Origin: Aliiglaciecola lipolytica E3
Lineage (GTDB): Bacteria; Pseudomonadota; Gammaproteobacteria; Enterobacterales; Alteromonadaceae
Length of the DNA: 64,000 bases
Direction: 5' to 3'
Assembly (NCBI RefSeq): GCF_000314975.1
Contig: NZ_BAEN01000059.1
Coordinates: 124,001-188,000, forward strand
A program made the translations under genes and the position numbers. Below the pieces are notes generated by a model, which worked only from the letters and a program-made list of their open reading frames with translations, did not search any database and had not been told where the DNA came from. This document shows positions 36,860-44,845 of this stretch, piece by piece. Positions within the stretch are counted from its first letter, which is position 1. The number at the start of each line of letters is the position of its first letter.

Positions 36860-38128
36860 ATGGAAATAATTAATGACTACGGCTTTGTCCTAATTGTTAT
36901 GGCGGCTGTTGTGGGATTTTTGATGGCTTGGGGGGTTGGTGCCAATGACGTCGCAAATGCGATGGGAACATCTGTTGGTTCTAAAGCTCTGACTATTAAA
37001 CAAGCAATATTTATCGCTATGGTGTTTGAATTTGCTGGTGCATATCTCGCGGGAGGGGAAGTAACCTCAACCATTCGTAAAGGCATTATAGATACAAGTT
37101 ACTTTATAGATACGCCAGATTTACTCGTATTTGGGATGATAGCAGCATTATTCTCAGCCGGTGTCTGGTTAGCAGTCGCATCGTATCTTGGTTGGCCTGT
37201 GTCGACCACACATTCAATAATTGGCGCGATAGTCGGTTTTGCAGCTGTAGGTGTAGGCTCTGAATCAGTGGAATGGGCCAAAGTCGGTGGTATCGTCGGA
37301 AGTTGGGTTGTAACTCCTGCGATTTCCGGGTTTATCGCGTTTCTGATCTTTATGAGTGCACAACGTCTGATTTTTGATACTGATAATCCGTTTAAAAATG
37401 CAAAACGTTATGTTCCTTTTTATATGGCATTTGCTGGCTTTGTCATGTCTCTTGTTACTATTACCAAGGGTTTAAAGCACGTAGGGTTAAATTTTACCAC
37501 GCTTGAAGCAAATGTTATTTCAGTCATTATCGCTATTGTTGTTGCAATAATAGGCCGTGTTTATATTAATCGAATTAAATTTGACGAAAGCTTAGACAGA
37601 TCAATGCACTTTAGTAATGTGGAAAGAGTGTTTGCAATTTTGATGATTGTAACTGCTTGTTGTATGGCTTTTGCGCATGGTTCAAATGACGTTGCAAATG
37701 CTATCGGTCCTCTGGCTGCAGTTGTATCTGTCGTTAATAGCGGTGGTGAAATTGCTGCAAAGGCAGCACTAGCATGGTGGATTTTACCTTTAGGGGCGAT
37801 TGGTATTGTCTCTGGGTTAGCTTTGTTCGGACACCGAGTTATCCGTACCATAGGTAACGGTATTACCCATTTAACCCCAAGCCGTGGATTTGCGGCAGAG
37901 CTTGCTGCAGCGACCACGGTTGTGCTTGCTTCTGGTACAGGTTTACCCATTTCAACTACGCAAACTCTTGTGGGTGCAGTATTGGGAGTGGGCATGGCAA
38001 GAGGTATTGCTGCATTAAACCTAGGCGTAGTGCGTAACATCGTTATTTCATGGGTGGTCACTTTGCCAGCGGGTGCAGCGCTATCTATCGTGTTCTTCTT
38101 TATGCTCAAAGGAATTTTTGCTGGCTAG
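36860..38128 (+). CDS. pitA: Low-affinity inorganic phosphate transporter PitA
   Basis: Proton-coupled (metal-)phosphate symporter of the inner membrane. 422 aa, about 10 transmembrane segments. The two PiT signature repeats are present: GANDVANAMGTSVGSKAL near the N-terminus and AHGSNDVANAIGPLAAV in the C-terminal half. Operon with the DUF47 gene upstream; a rho-independent terminator follows. Confidence 0.96.
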   Translation: MEIINDYGFVLIVMAAVVGFLMAWGVGANDVANAMGTSVGSKALTIKQAIFIAMVFEFAGAYLAGGEVTSTIRKGIIDTSYFIDTPDLLVFGMIAALFSAGVWLAVASYLGWPVSTTHSIIGAIVGFAAVGVGSESVEWAKVGGIVGSWVVTPAISGFIAFLIFMSAQRLIFDTDNPFKNAKRYVPFYMAFAGFVMSLVTITKGLKHVGLNFTTLEANVISVIIAIVVAIIGRVYINRIKFDESLDRSMHFSNVERVFAILMIVTACCMAFAHGSNDVANAIGPLAAVVSVVNSGGEIAAKAALAWWILPLGAIGIVSGLALFGHRVIRTIGNGITHLTPSRGFAAELAAATTVVLASGTGLPISTTQTLVGAVLGVGMARGIAALNLGVVRNIVISWVVTLPAGAALSIVFFFMLKGIFAG

Positions 38129-38160
38129 CCAAAATTTGTTTTGAACATATAATCTTTTTG

Positions 38161-38185
38161 AAAAACGGCATCAATGCCGTTTTTT
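38161..38185 (+). terminator. Rho-independent terminator after pitA
   Basis: AAAAACGGCA-TCAA-TGCCGTTTTTT, a compact 10-bp stem ending in six T, 32 nt after the pitA stop. Confidence 0.93.
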
Positions 38186-38251
38186 ATTGACTTGAATATT
38201 AAAAAAACTGATTTAAACTGGATTTTGTAATCAATTTTTTAGTAGAAAAAT

Positions 38252-39157
38252 ATGAAGTGGCCTAATTTAAAACACCTCCATTATTTAGTCGTTTTACACG
38301 AAGTTCAGCATTTTAATAAAGCAGCACAGCTGTGTTACGTTAGCCAATCTACATTAAGCACCGCGATTCAAAATCTTGAAGAACAATTTGGCTGTCAGTT
38401 ATTAGAACGAGATCACAAAACATTTGTCTTTACACCCTTTGGTTTAGAGTTAGTTGAACGCAGTAAAAAGATATTAAATGATACGAATGAGTTAATAGAC
38501 TTTGCGCAGACCGCAGGCAACTGGCAAGCAGGAAAATTAAAACTCGGCGTAATTCCAACTATCGCACCATTTATCTTTATGGGCGTGTTAGATGTCGTGA
38601 AGACCAACTTTCCGGACCTGCAATTAAAGCTGCAGGAAGACACAACTGAAAACTTACTAAGGCAATTAAATGACGGTGTATTGGATCTGCTTATTCTGGC
38701 TTTACCTATGGAAACCCCAGGCTGTAAGCAGCTTGTAATTGGGCATGATCCTTTTCATTTAATTGCCCATAGTGATCTTGTCAGCTCTCTTCCTCAGCCC
38801 ATGGATGTGGCGGCGTTACCTAAAGAAAGTGTGTTTCTTCTACAACGCGAGCATTGCATGACAGGGCATGCCGTGAGCGCATGTCGTTTGCAGAATTCAG
38901 AACAAGTAAATTCGTTGGCCGCCTCGAGTTTGCATACACTAGTGCAACTGGCAAATAGCAAACAAGGGTTTACATTCATGCCAGAGCTAGCAATTAAACA
39001 TCACATTTTGAATACTTCGCAGTTAGTGTCTATGCCCGCAGAAGATAACGCATATCGAGAAATTGGTTTGGTTTGGCGCACAGGAACAACACGCGTTCGA
39101 TTATTCCGAATGTTAGCAGAGTTGCTAGCACCATTAATGCCGATTCCCACCTTATAA
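38252..39157 (+). CDS. oxyR: Hydrogen peroxide sensor OxyR
   Basis: LysR-family regulator, 301 aa. N-terminal winged helix-turn-helix (HFNKAAQLCYVSQSTLSTAI). The effector domain has C202 and C211 in REHCMTGHAVSAC, the same nine-residue spacing as the redox pair C199/C208 of E. coli OxyR, with the conserved His region. That pair identifies it as OxyR rather than a generic LysR protein. Peroxide forms the disulfide and switches DNA binding. Single gene between pitA and the ECF sigma gene; none of the usual targets (ahpC, katG) is adjacent. Confidence 0.93.
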   Translation: MKWPNLKHLHYLVVLHEVQHFNKAAQLCYVSQSTLSTAIQNLEEQFGCQLLERDHKTFVFTPFGLELVERSKKILNDTNELIDFAQTAGNWQAGKLKLGVIPTIAPFIFMGVLDVVKTNFPDLQLKLQEDTTENLLRQLNDGVLDLLILALPMETPGCKQLVIGHDPFHLIAHSDLVSSLPQPMDVAALPKESVFLLQREHCMTGHAVSACRLQNSEQVNSLAASSLHTLVQLANSKQGFTFMPELAIKHHILNTSQLVSMPAEDNAYREIGLVWRTGTTRVRLFRMLAELLAPLMPIPTL

Positions 39158-39235
39158 AATAAATTTCATTTTATTCAAACTATTTAAAACGTTACAACGA
39201 CTTTAATAACAAGTAGATAAATGGAACCTAAATAA

Positions 39236-39778
39236 GTGTTTGAAAAAAGCGACGAGCAGTTGATAGCTAGCGCACTGAAAGGAAGTAAACGTGCCTGGCT
39301 CAATTTGATAAAACGCTATGAATCACAAGTGTTTAATTACGGTATTCGAATGACGGGTACGCGTGAAGATGCTTTAGATTTGATGCAAGAAGTGTTTATT
39401 TCGGTGTTTCGTAATTTAAGTCATTACCGTGGAGAAGGCAGTTTTAAAGGCTGGTTATTTAAAATTGCCCATTATCGTTGTATTGAATTTTATCGCCGTA
39501 AGAAACCCAATCAGGCCCTGGAAGATAGTCCTGAAATTGAAAGTGCAGATCCGTGTCTAGAGTCCTCAATGGTCACTTCTCAGAACGCGAATCAATTAGT
39601 AAACGCCATGCAACACTTGCCATTGGCACAAAAAGCTGTGATTGAACTGAAATTTTTTGGTCAATTTACATTCGAAGAAATAGCTGAGCAGTTAGGGATT
39701 TCGTCCAATACTGCAAAATCTCGGATGTACAGTGCTTTGTCAAAGCTAAAAAATTTATTGGAGGTTGAATATGCCTAA
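39236..39778 (+). CDS. ECF-type RNA polymerase sigma factor
   Basis: 180 aa group 4 sigma factor. Region 2 at about residues 10-85 (REDALDLMQEVFISVFRNL and FKGWLFKIAHYRCIEFYRRK) and region 4 at about 120-175 (LPLAQKAVIELKFFGQ and EIAEQLGISSNTAKSRMYSAL) are joined by a short acidic linker. Start GTG 39236. Its 3' end overlaps the ATG of the next gene, whose ribosome site GGAGG lies inside the sigma gene, so the two are translationally coupled. The next gene is the likely anti-sigma factor. Confidence 0.93.
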   Translation: MFEKSDEQLIASALKGSKRAWLNLIKRYESQVFNYGIRMTGTREDALDLMQEVFISVFRNLSHYRGEGSFKGWLFKIAHYRCIEFYRRKKPNQALEDSPEIESADPCLESSMVTSQNANQLVNAMQHLPLAQKAVIELKFFGQFTFEEIAEQLGISSNTAKSRMYSALSKLKNLLEVEYA

Positions 39779-40439
39779 GTTAAACGAATCTGAGTTGCTC
39801 GCTATCTGGATGCAAGGGACATTGACCGCTGAGCAACAACAGCAATTTGAAAAATTATGTACCGAAAATGCTGAGTTTGCATCTCAGGTGGAAGTGGCGA
39901 ATCAGACAAGCTTGTTAGCCCAAGATTACCCCGCAGCTGAAGTACCTAATTGGAATAGAAATGCCAGCTTTGATTATCAAGCTCCTCCTAAATGGTGGCA
40001 ATGGCAAGGGCTGCCGGCATTTTCAAGTGCGCTGTCAATAGTGGCGATTTTATTGGTGTTTAGCGGATTTGAAGCGAGTGTGGAAAATGGCAAAGTCACG
40101 TTTGGTTTTCAATCTACAAACACCGATGTGGAACAAATAGTAGCGCAACGATTGGCGGAGTTTAAGTCTGAGCAAAATGAAGCACTTAGCCACTACGCGA
40201 TGTCGTTGCGAGAGCAACAATTAGATGCTAGCACGCAATTAACCAAGTATCTGTTGGCTTCTAGTCGGCAAGAACGTAAAGAAGATTTTGGCGAATTGAT
40301 TAAATTTATTAACGAACAGCGCAACGACGACCAAATTTTCTATACACGGCAACTAAACCAACTGCAAAACGCTATTTATCAAGGTCCGAATGATAAGCCG
40401 TGGCTACCCATTAACAACGACACAAATTTGCAAGATTAA
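39771..40439 (+). CDS. Single-pass membrane protein, probable anti-sigma factor
   Basis: 222 aa from ATG 39771 (GGAGG at 6 nt; a TTG at 39765 is not preferred). Residues ~1-70 are cytoplasmic with an acidic helix (LTAEQQQQFEKLCTEN) and no zinc His/Cys motif, unlike ZAS-type anti-sigmas. One transmembrane segment at about 83-101. The periplasmic ~120 residues are predicted helical and Gln/Glu-rich. Position after an ECF sigma gene and the topology support an anti-sigma role; the family is not recognised. Confidence 0.65.
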   Translation: MPKLNESELLAIWMQGTLTAEQQQQFEKLCTENAEFASQVEVANQTSLLAQDYPAAEVPNWNRNASFDYQAPPKWWQWQGLPAFSSALSIVAILLVFSGFEASVENGKVTFGFQSTNTDVEQIVAQRLAEFKSEQNEALSHYAMSLREQQLDASTQLTKYLLASSRQERKEDFGELIKFINEQRNDDQIFYTRQLNQLQNAIYQGPNDKPWLPINNDTNLQD

Positions 40440-40452
40440 GAGGTAATCAATA

Positions 40453-41409
40453 ATGAACATTAAATATCGAGTAAAAAAATTGAGTTTGCTAACGGCGATT
40501 GCGACAGCTTTGTTAGGCGCATCTTCAAGTAATGTTTGGGCAAAAACCAATTTACCTGAACTGCAAAAAGAATTGCAGATTATGAGTAGTATCATGCAGA
40601 CGTCTCTGCTTCAGAGCACTGATAAGAAAGGCATCAAGCTAAGAGGTATAGACGTGACGTATCTTTCAGGTCAAGGCGTTGTGTTTGAACTTACAAGCAG
40701 TGCGCACCATCGAGAATTTGCATTTTCGTTTAACTCAGATGGGGGGATGCCTGAAATTGCACCAATTCCTCCTTTGCCACCGTTGCCTATTGCTGGCGAT
40801 CATGATCAGAATGTGTTTATTGAATTTGATGATGAGCAATGGAGTGAAGTGGTTGAAGAGTCTTTGCGCTTAGCCAATGGCGCAATAAGCGAAGCAAGAG
40901 AGAAGTTACGTGAGTTACACCATCAAGAACGCGAGTTTGCTTGGGAGGAACGCGAGTACAAACGCCGATTACGTGATATCGAGTTTGAAATGCGCAGTGC
41001 TGACGCTGAACACAAAGAAAGATTAAATGAACAAAAAGCGGAGCTAGAAGCAGAAATTGCCGAACTTAAAAAACGTCAAAAAGATGTGGATAAATATTCT
41101 AAGCAATTAGAGGCTGAACAAAAGCAACAAGCTGAACAAAAACTAGCCCAAAGAAAACAGCAGTACAGTGCTTTTTTGAGTCACTTTGAAGACAATGTAG
41201 CGAGCACGTTATGTAAGTATGGGAACGGTATTAAAGCGCTGCCAGATGATGAAAATGTCAGCTTTATTTTGTCGAAACTTGGCTCAGCTGAAAAAAGCGG
41301 AGCTGAAGACCGTATCTATGTATTTAAAAATAAAGATATACAGTCTTGCGTAAAAGATAAAATGAGCCCTAAGCAACTACTATCTAATGCTGAGGCGTAC
41401 ATGTTCTAA
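40453..41409 (+). CDS. Periplasmic coiled-coil protein of an ECF sigma operon, unknown
   Basis: 318 aa. Signal peptide cleaved after VWA (about residue 30); a beta-rich part at about 60-95 (GVVFELTSSAHHREFAFSF); a proline-rich linker at about 100-113; a long, highly charged Glu/Lys/Arg/Gln coiled coil at about 145-237; then a C-terminal domain with two Cys (C254 and C299) that may form a disulfide. Starts 13 nt after the putative anti-sigma gene and ends at a strong terminator, so it is the third gene of this operon. No family recognised; it may be the envelope sensor for the sigma pair (inference). Confidence 0.7.
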   Translation: MNIKYRVKKLSLLTAIATALLGASSSNVWAKTNLPELQKELQIMSSIMQTSLLQSTDKKGIKLRGIDVTYLSGQGVVFELTSSAHHREFAFSFNSDGGMPEIAPIPPLPPLPIAGDHDQNVFIEFDDEQWSEVVEESLRLANGAISEAREKLRELHHQEREFAWEEREYKRRLRDIEFEMRSADAEHKERLNEQKAELEAEIAELKKRQKDVDKYSKQLEAEQKQQAEQKLAQRKQQYSAFLSHFEDNVASTLCKYGNGIKALPDDENVSFILSKLGSAEKSGAEDRIYVFKNKDIQSCVKDKMSPKQLLSNAEAYMF

Positions 41410-41435
41410 ACTCATTGCGAGTCTATAATCTGTCT

Positions 41436-41466
41436 AAAAATACCGCACTTGAAGCGGTATTTTTTT
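41436..41466 (+). terminator. Rho-independent terminator after the ECF sigma operon
   Basis: AAAAATACCGC-ACTTGAA-GCGGTATTTTTTT; GC core of the stem flanked by A/T pairs and six-plus T. It sits 27 nt past the coiled-coil gene. Confidence 0.93.
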
Positions 41467-41578
41467 GCGTTTTAATCCATCACACAAATTGCACACCTAT
41501 GTACAATGACATTTGACTGTGAAAACGCTAAGCTTAGACAGTTTATATTTGCAGTAGCAAGACATTGGATTTTATTAC

Positions 41579-42703
41579 ATGACTAAACAGATCGTGATCA
41601 GTGGTTCAGGGTTGTGGACACCCCCTAACAGTATTTCTAATAGCGAATTAGTAGATAGCTATAACGCATATGCAGAAAAATTTAATCGAGATAATGCCGC
41701 CCAAATTGAAGCCGGAGAGGTAGATGCAAAACCATTTTCTAGCGCAGAATTTGTTGAAAAAGCATCTGGCATTAAAAGTCGCCATATTTATATTAAAGAC
41801 GGTGTATTAGACATTGAACGGATGCGACCGAATATACCTGAACGCAAAGATGATGAGATTTCCCATCAAGCTGAAATTGCCCTAGATGCAGCTAAAAAAG
41901 CCTTGAAGGCAGCAAATAAAACCGCTGCTGATATCGATGCAGTTATTGTTTCCTGTGCGTATACCCAACGCTCATATCCCGCCATTGCCATTGAAGTGCA
42001 GGGAGCTTTGGGAATCAAAGGGTTTGGATTTGATATGTTAGTGGCGTGTTCTGCGGCGACTTTTGGCGTGCATAGAGCTTACGAAATGATTGCGGCTGAA
42101 ACCGCAAAATGTGTATTGGTTATTAATCCTGAGTTAGTTTCTCCGCAAATTAATTATCAGGATAGGGATAGTCATTTTATTTTTGGTGATGTTGCCACTG
42201 CTTTGGTCGTCGAACATCAGAATACTGCAACCAGTGAACACCAGTTTAATATTTTAAGCACAAAAGCGGTGACTGATTTTTCCAGTAATATTCGTTCTAA
42301 TTTTGGTTACATGAGCCGAGCGTTTGATACATCACCTTATGGTCCTGATAAGTTATTTCATCAGGAAGGTCGTAAGGTATTTAAAGAAGTTTGTCCGATG
42401 GCAGCAGCGCACATTGCCGATCATTTAGAACAACACGAATTGACGCCAGTTGATGTTAAACGCTGGTGGCTGCATCAAGCAAACATCAATATGAATACTC
42501 TAATTACCAAACGGTTGTTAGGCAGAGACGCGCAGTTAGAAGAAGCCCCTATCGTTTTAGATCGCTACGCCAATACCGCTTCTGCGGGATCAATCATAGC
42601 GTTCCATTTATATCATCAAGATTTACAGCCTGACGACTATGGTTTAATTTGCTCGTTTGGCGCAGGATATTCAATTGGTAGTCTGGTATTGAAGAAACGT
42701 TAA
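41579..42703 (+). CDS. Beta-ketoacyl-ACP synthase III-like enzyme (PA3286-like)
   Basis: 374 aa thiolase-fold condensing enzyme. Catalytic triad visible: C157 in DMLVACSAATFGV, H299 in WWLHQANINMN, N332 in DRYANTASAG. It is longer than FabH (~317 aa), with an N-terminal insertion (residues ~25-95 containing the FVEKASGIKSRHI motif). This resembles the Pseudomonas PA3286-type enzymes, which take medium-chain acyl-CoA from beta-oxidation into fatty acid synthesis. Substrate here is unproven. It is a single gene with weak ribosome site before ATG 41579. Confidence 0.85.
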   Translation: MTKQIVISGSGLWTPPNSISNSELVDSYNAYAEKFNRDNAAQIEAGEVDAKPFSSAEFVEKASGIKSRHIYIKDGVLDIERMRPNIPERKDDEISHQAEIALDAAKKALKAANKTAADIDAVIVSCAYTQRSYPAIAIEVQGALGIKGFGFDMLVACSAATFGVHRAYEMIAAETAKCVLVINPELVSPQINYQDRDSHFIFGDVATALVVEHQNTATSEHQFNILSTKAVTDFSSNIRSNFGYMSRAFDTSPYGPDKLFHQEGRKVFKEVCPMAAAHIADHLEQHELTPVDVKRWWLHQANINMNTLITKRLLGRDAQLEEAPIVLDRYANTASAGSIIAFHLYHQDLQPDDYGLICSFGAGYSIGSLVLKKR

Positions 42704-42794
42704 TAACGCAAAACATTAAATAGTCAGCATTCATAGCGAAGCTGTAGTTGCAATTAGTTAAATGGTGAGATGCGTGCATGGAAGTTAATAAATC

Positions 42795-44819
42795 ATGATT
42801 GCTGATTTCGGGTTTGGATTAGGTGTCGTTAGCTACAGCTTGTTGTTGTTGCTGTTATTTACTGTTCGAAAGGCTGGGCTTGTCAAATATCTACTCATTT
42901 TGGCGACTGCTGGCACGGCTGCCTGGTCTTTATTTCATATCAATTTGTTGTTCGGCCCAATAGAGTTAGAAAACTTATTTTTGTTTGACTCTATCAAACA
43001 AAGTATCTGGCTCATATTCTTACTTGCCTGCATTAAACACGATTTTCGTAGTCTAAAGGACGTCTTAGTTCGTCCGTTTTCAATTGTGATGTTGTCAGTT
43101 CCCGTTGCATCTATTTTATTGCCATATTTAGTGCCTATTGATGTAAGTTGGCGTTTTTTGGCACAGACAATAATTGCGCTGCAAGTCTTAGTCATTCTGG
43201 AATTACTATACAGGCAAGCGGGAGAAAATAAATGGGCTTATAAACCATTGGTACTGTACTTAGGGGCAACCAATTTATTCGAGTTTGTCACTTATGCCAA
43301 TGCCACTATGGTCGGTGGATTAGAAGTTAATTACATTGCTGCTAGGGGATATGTCTATACCGCGTTGTTGCCATTTTTAGTGTTGGCGATCAGACGTATC
43401 AAACATTGGGGAGTGGATATATTCATTTCGCGAGAAATCGTGTTGCACAGTTCCTTGTTAATGGTTGCAGGAATTTATCTGTTTATCATGGCCATGTTAG
43501 GCTATTTCGTGAAATTTGTTGGTGGAGAGTGGGGCGTCACCATTCAGATTCTGTTGATTGTGTTGTCGACAGCGCTTTTGATGACCTTATTCTTGTCTAA
43601 CAGCTTGCGGATTAAAATTAGGGTCTTTATAACCAAACATTTTTTTGTTAACCAATTTGACTATCGAATCGAATGGTTAAAATTAACAGATGCACTCGCT
43701 TCCAACGAATCTAGTATCCCTAAAGTATATGAAAATGCCATCAAGGGGTGGATTCAGGCAATCGAATATCACTCTGGTATTCTGTTAAAAAAAGAAGGGC
43801 ATTCACTGAATATTAAGGCGCAAATCAATCATCCGGATTTAACGCCTAGAGAGTGTCAACTACTAGATGAGCTTGCTATTTATTGTCAACAAAAAGACTG
43901 GGTAATCGATATTGAAGAGTTACGTTATCAGCCATTTATTTACGAAGGTCTCAAATTAAATCATGCATTATTAAATGAGTGTTCATTTCAAATCGTATTG
44001 CCCATATATAAAGCTGAAGCGCTTTGGGGTCTAGCGGTGATGAATAGCGATCAATCGGTACGCAAGCTAAATTGGGAGTTACGTGATTATTTAACTGCCG
44101 TAACAGCACAAATCTCCAGTTATGTATTCCATCATGAGGCCAGTAAAGAGGTAGCAGAGAATGCGCAGTTTGCGGCATTTAACCGAATGTCTGCATTTGT
44201 CCTGCATGATTTGAAAAATGTGTTAGCGCAAATCGATTTAATTTTAGCTAATGCTGAGCAACATAAAGATAATCCTGAGTTTATCGACGATACATTCGAA
44301 ACCTTATGGCACACTAAAGCACGTATGGACAAGATGCTTCGTCAACTTACTGATAAGAAAGAAGCGCAAAGAAGTAGCGAAAGACTGTGTGACGTTTCTA
44401 CCAGCATCAGTACCGTAATTGATAAAAAATGTGCAGGAAATTTACCCACACCTAAATTAAATGTCATTGACGAAAAACAACTGGTGATAGATGAAGAAAA
44501 ATTCTGTAATGTTATGTATCACCTTATCAGTAATGCACAGCAAGCAACTAGTAATGACGGGAAAGTTAACATTAGTGTTGATATGAGCGTTGACCAACGT
44601 TTTCTTGTTGTTACTATTGAAGACTCGGGTGAAGGGATGAGTCAAGAATTCATTGAAAATCGCTTATTTAAACCATTCGACACCACCAAAGGTAATGCCG
44701 GAATGGGAATTGGTGCTTACGATGCCAAAAATTTCGTAGAAAAATTGGGCGGCAGTATTAAAGTCCAAAGTGAGGAGCAAAAAGGAACAGTATTCACACT
44801 GAAATTTCCTGCAGAATAA
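42795..44819 (+). CDS. prsK: PrsK-type sensor histidine kinase (PEP-CTERM/exosortase system)
   Basis: 674 aa. About eight transmembrane segments in residues ~1-270; GAF-like domain at about 300-445; then the kinase core with H471 in SAFVLHDLKNVLAQI and the HATPase domain (NVMYHLISNAQQAT, DSGEGMS, AGMGIGAYDAK). The HDLKN box and the multi-pass N-terminus are the PrsK pattern, the kinase that works with PrsR on exosortase/PEP-CTERM genes. The PrsR regulator follows after 26 nt. No exosortase or PEP-CTERM protein is in the window. Confidence 0.9.
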   Translation: MIADFGFGLGVVSYSLLLLLLFTVRKAGLVKYLLILATAGTAAWSLFHINLLFGPIELENLFLFDSIKQSIWLIFLLACIKHDFRSLKDVLVRPFSIVMLSVPVASILLPYLVPIDVSWRFLAQTIIALQVLVILELLYRQAGENKWAYKPLVLYLGATNLFEFVTYANATMVGGLEVNYIAARGYVYTALLPFLVLAIRRIKHWGVDIFISREIVLHSSLLMVAGIYLFIMAMLGYFVKFVGGEWGVTIQILLIVLSTALLMTLFLSNSLRIKIRVFITKHFFVNQFDYRIEWLKLTDALASNESSIPKVYENAIKGWIQAIEYHSGILLKKEGHSLNIKAQINHPDLTPRECQLLDELAIYCQQKDWVIDIEELRYQPFIYEGLKLNHALLNECSFQIVLPIYKAEALWGLAVMNSDQSVRKLNWELRDYLTAVTAQISSYVFHHEASKEVAENAQFAAFNRMSAFVLHDLKNVLAQIDLILANAEQHKDNPEFIDDTFETLWHTKARMDKMLRQLTDKKEAQRSSERLCDVSTSISTVIDKKCAGNLPTPKLNVIDEKQLVIDEEKFCNVMYHLISNAQQATSNDGKVNISVDMSVDQRFLVVTIEDSGEGMSQEFIENRLFKPFDTTKGNAGMGIGAYDAKNFVEKLGGSIKVQSEEQKGTVFTLKFPAE

Positions 44820-44845
44820 TCATTTAAAAAAGGGACCCAAAATAC

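Noticed and set aside
37561-38109. 182-codon open frame antisense to pitA
   Set aside because: Ala/Thr/Pro-rich shadow of a strongly conserved membrane protein; no ribosome site and no recognisable motif.
39222-39230. GGAACC before the ECF sigma gene, like an ECF -35 motif (autoregulation)
   Set aside because: It lies within 16 nt of the GTG start, too close for a promoter; more likely part of a weak ribosome site.
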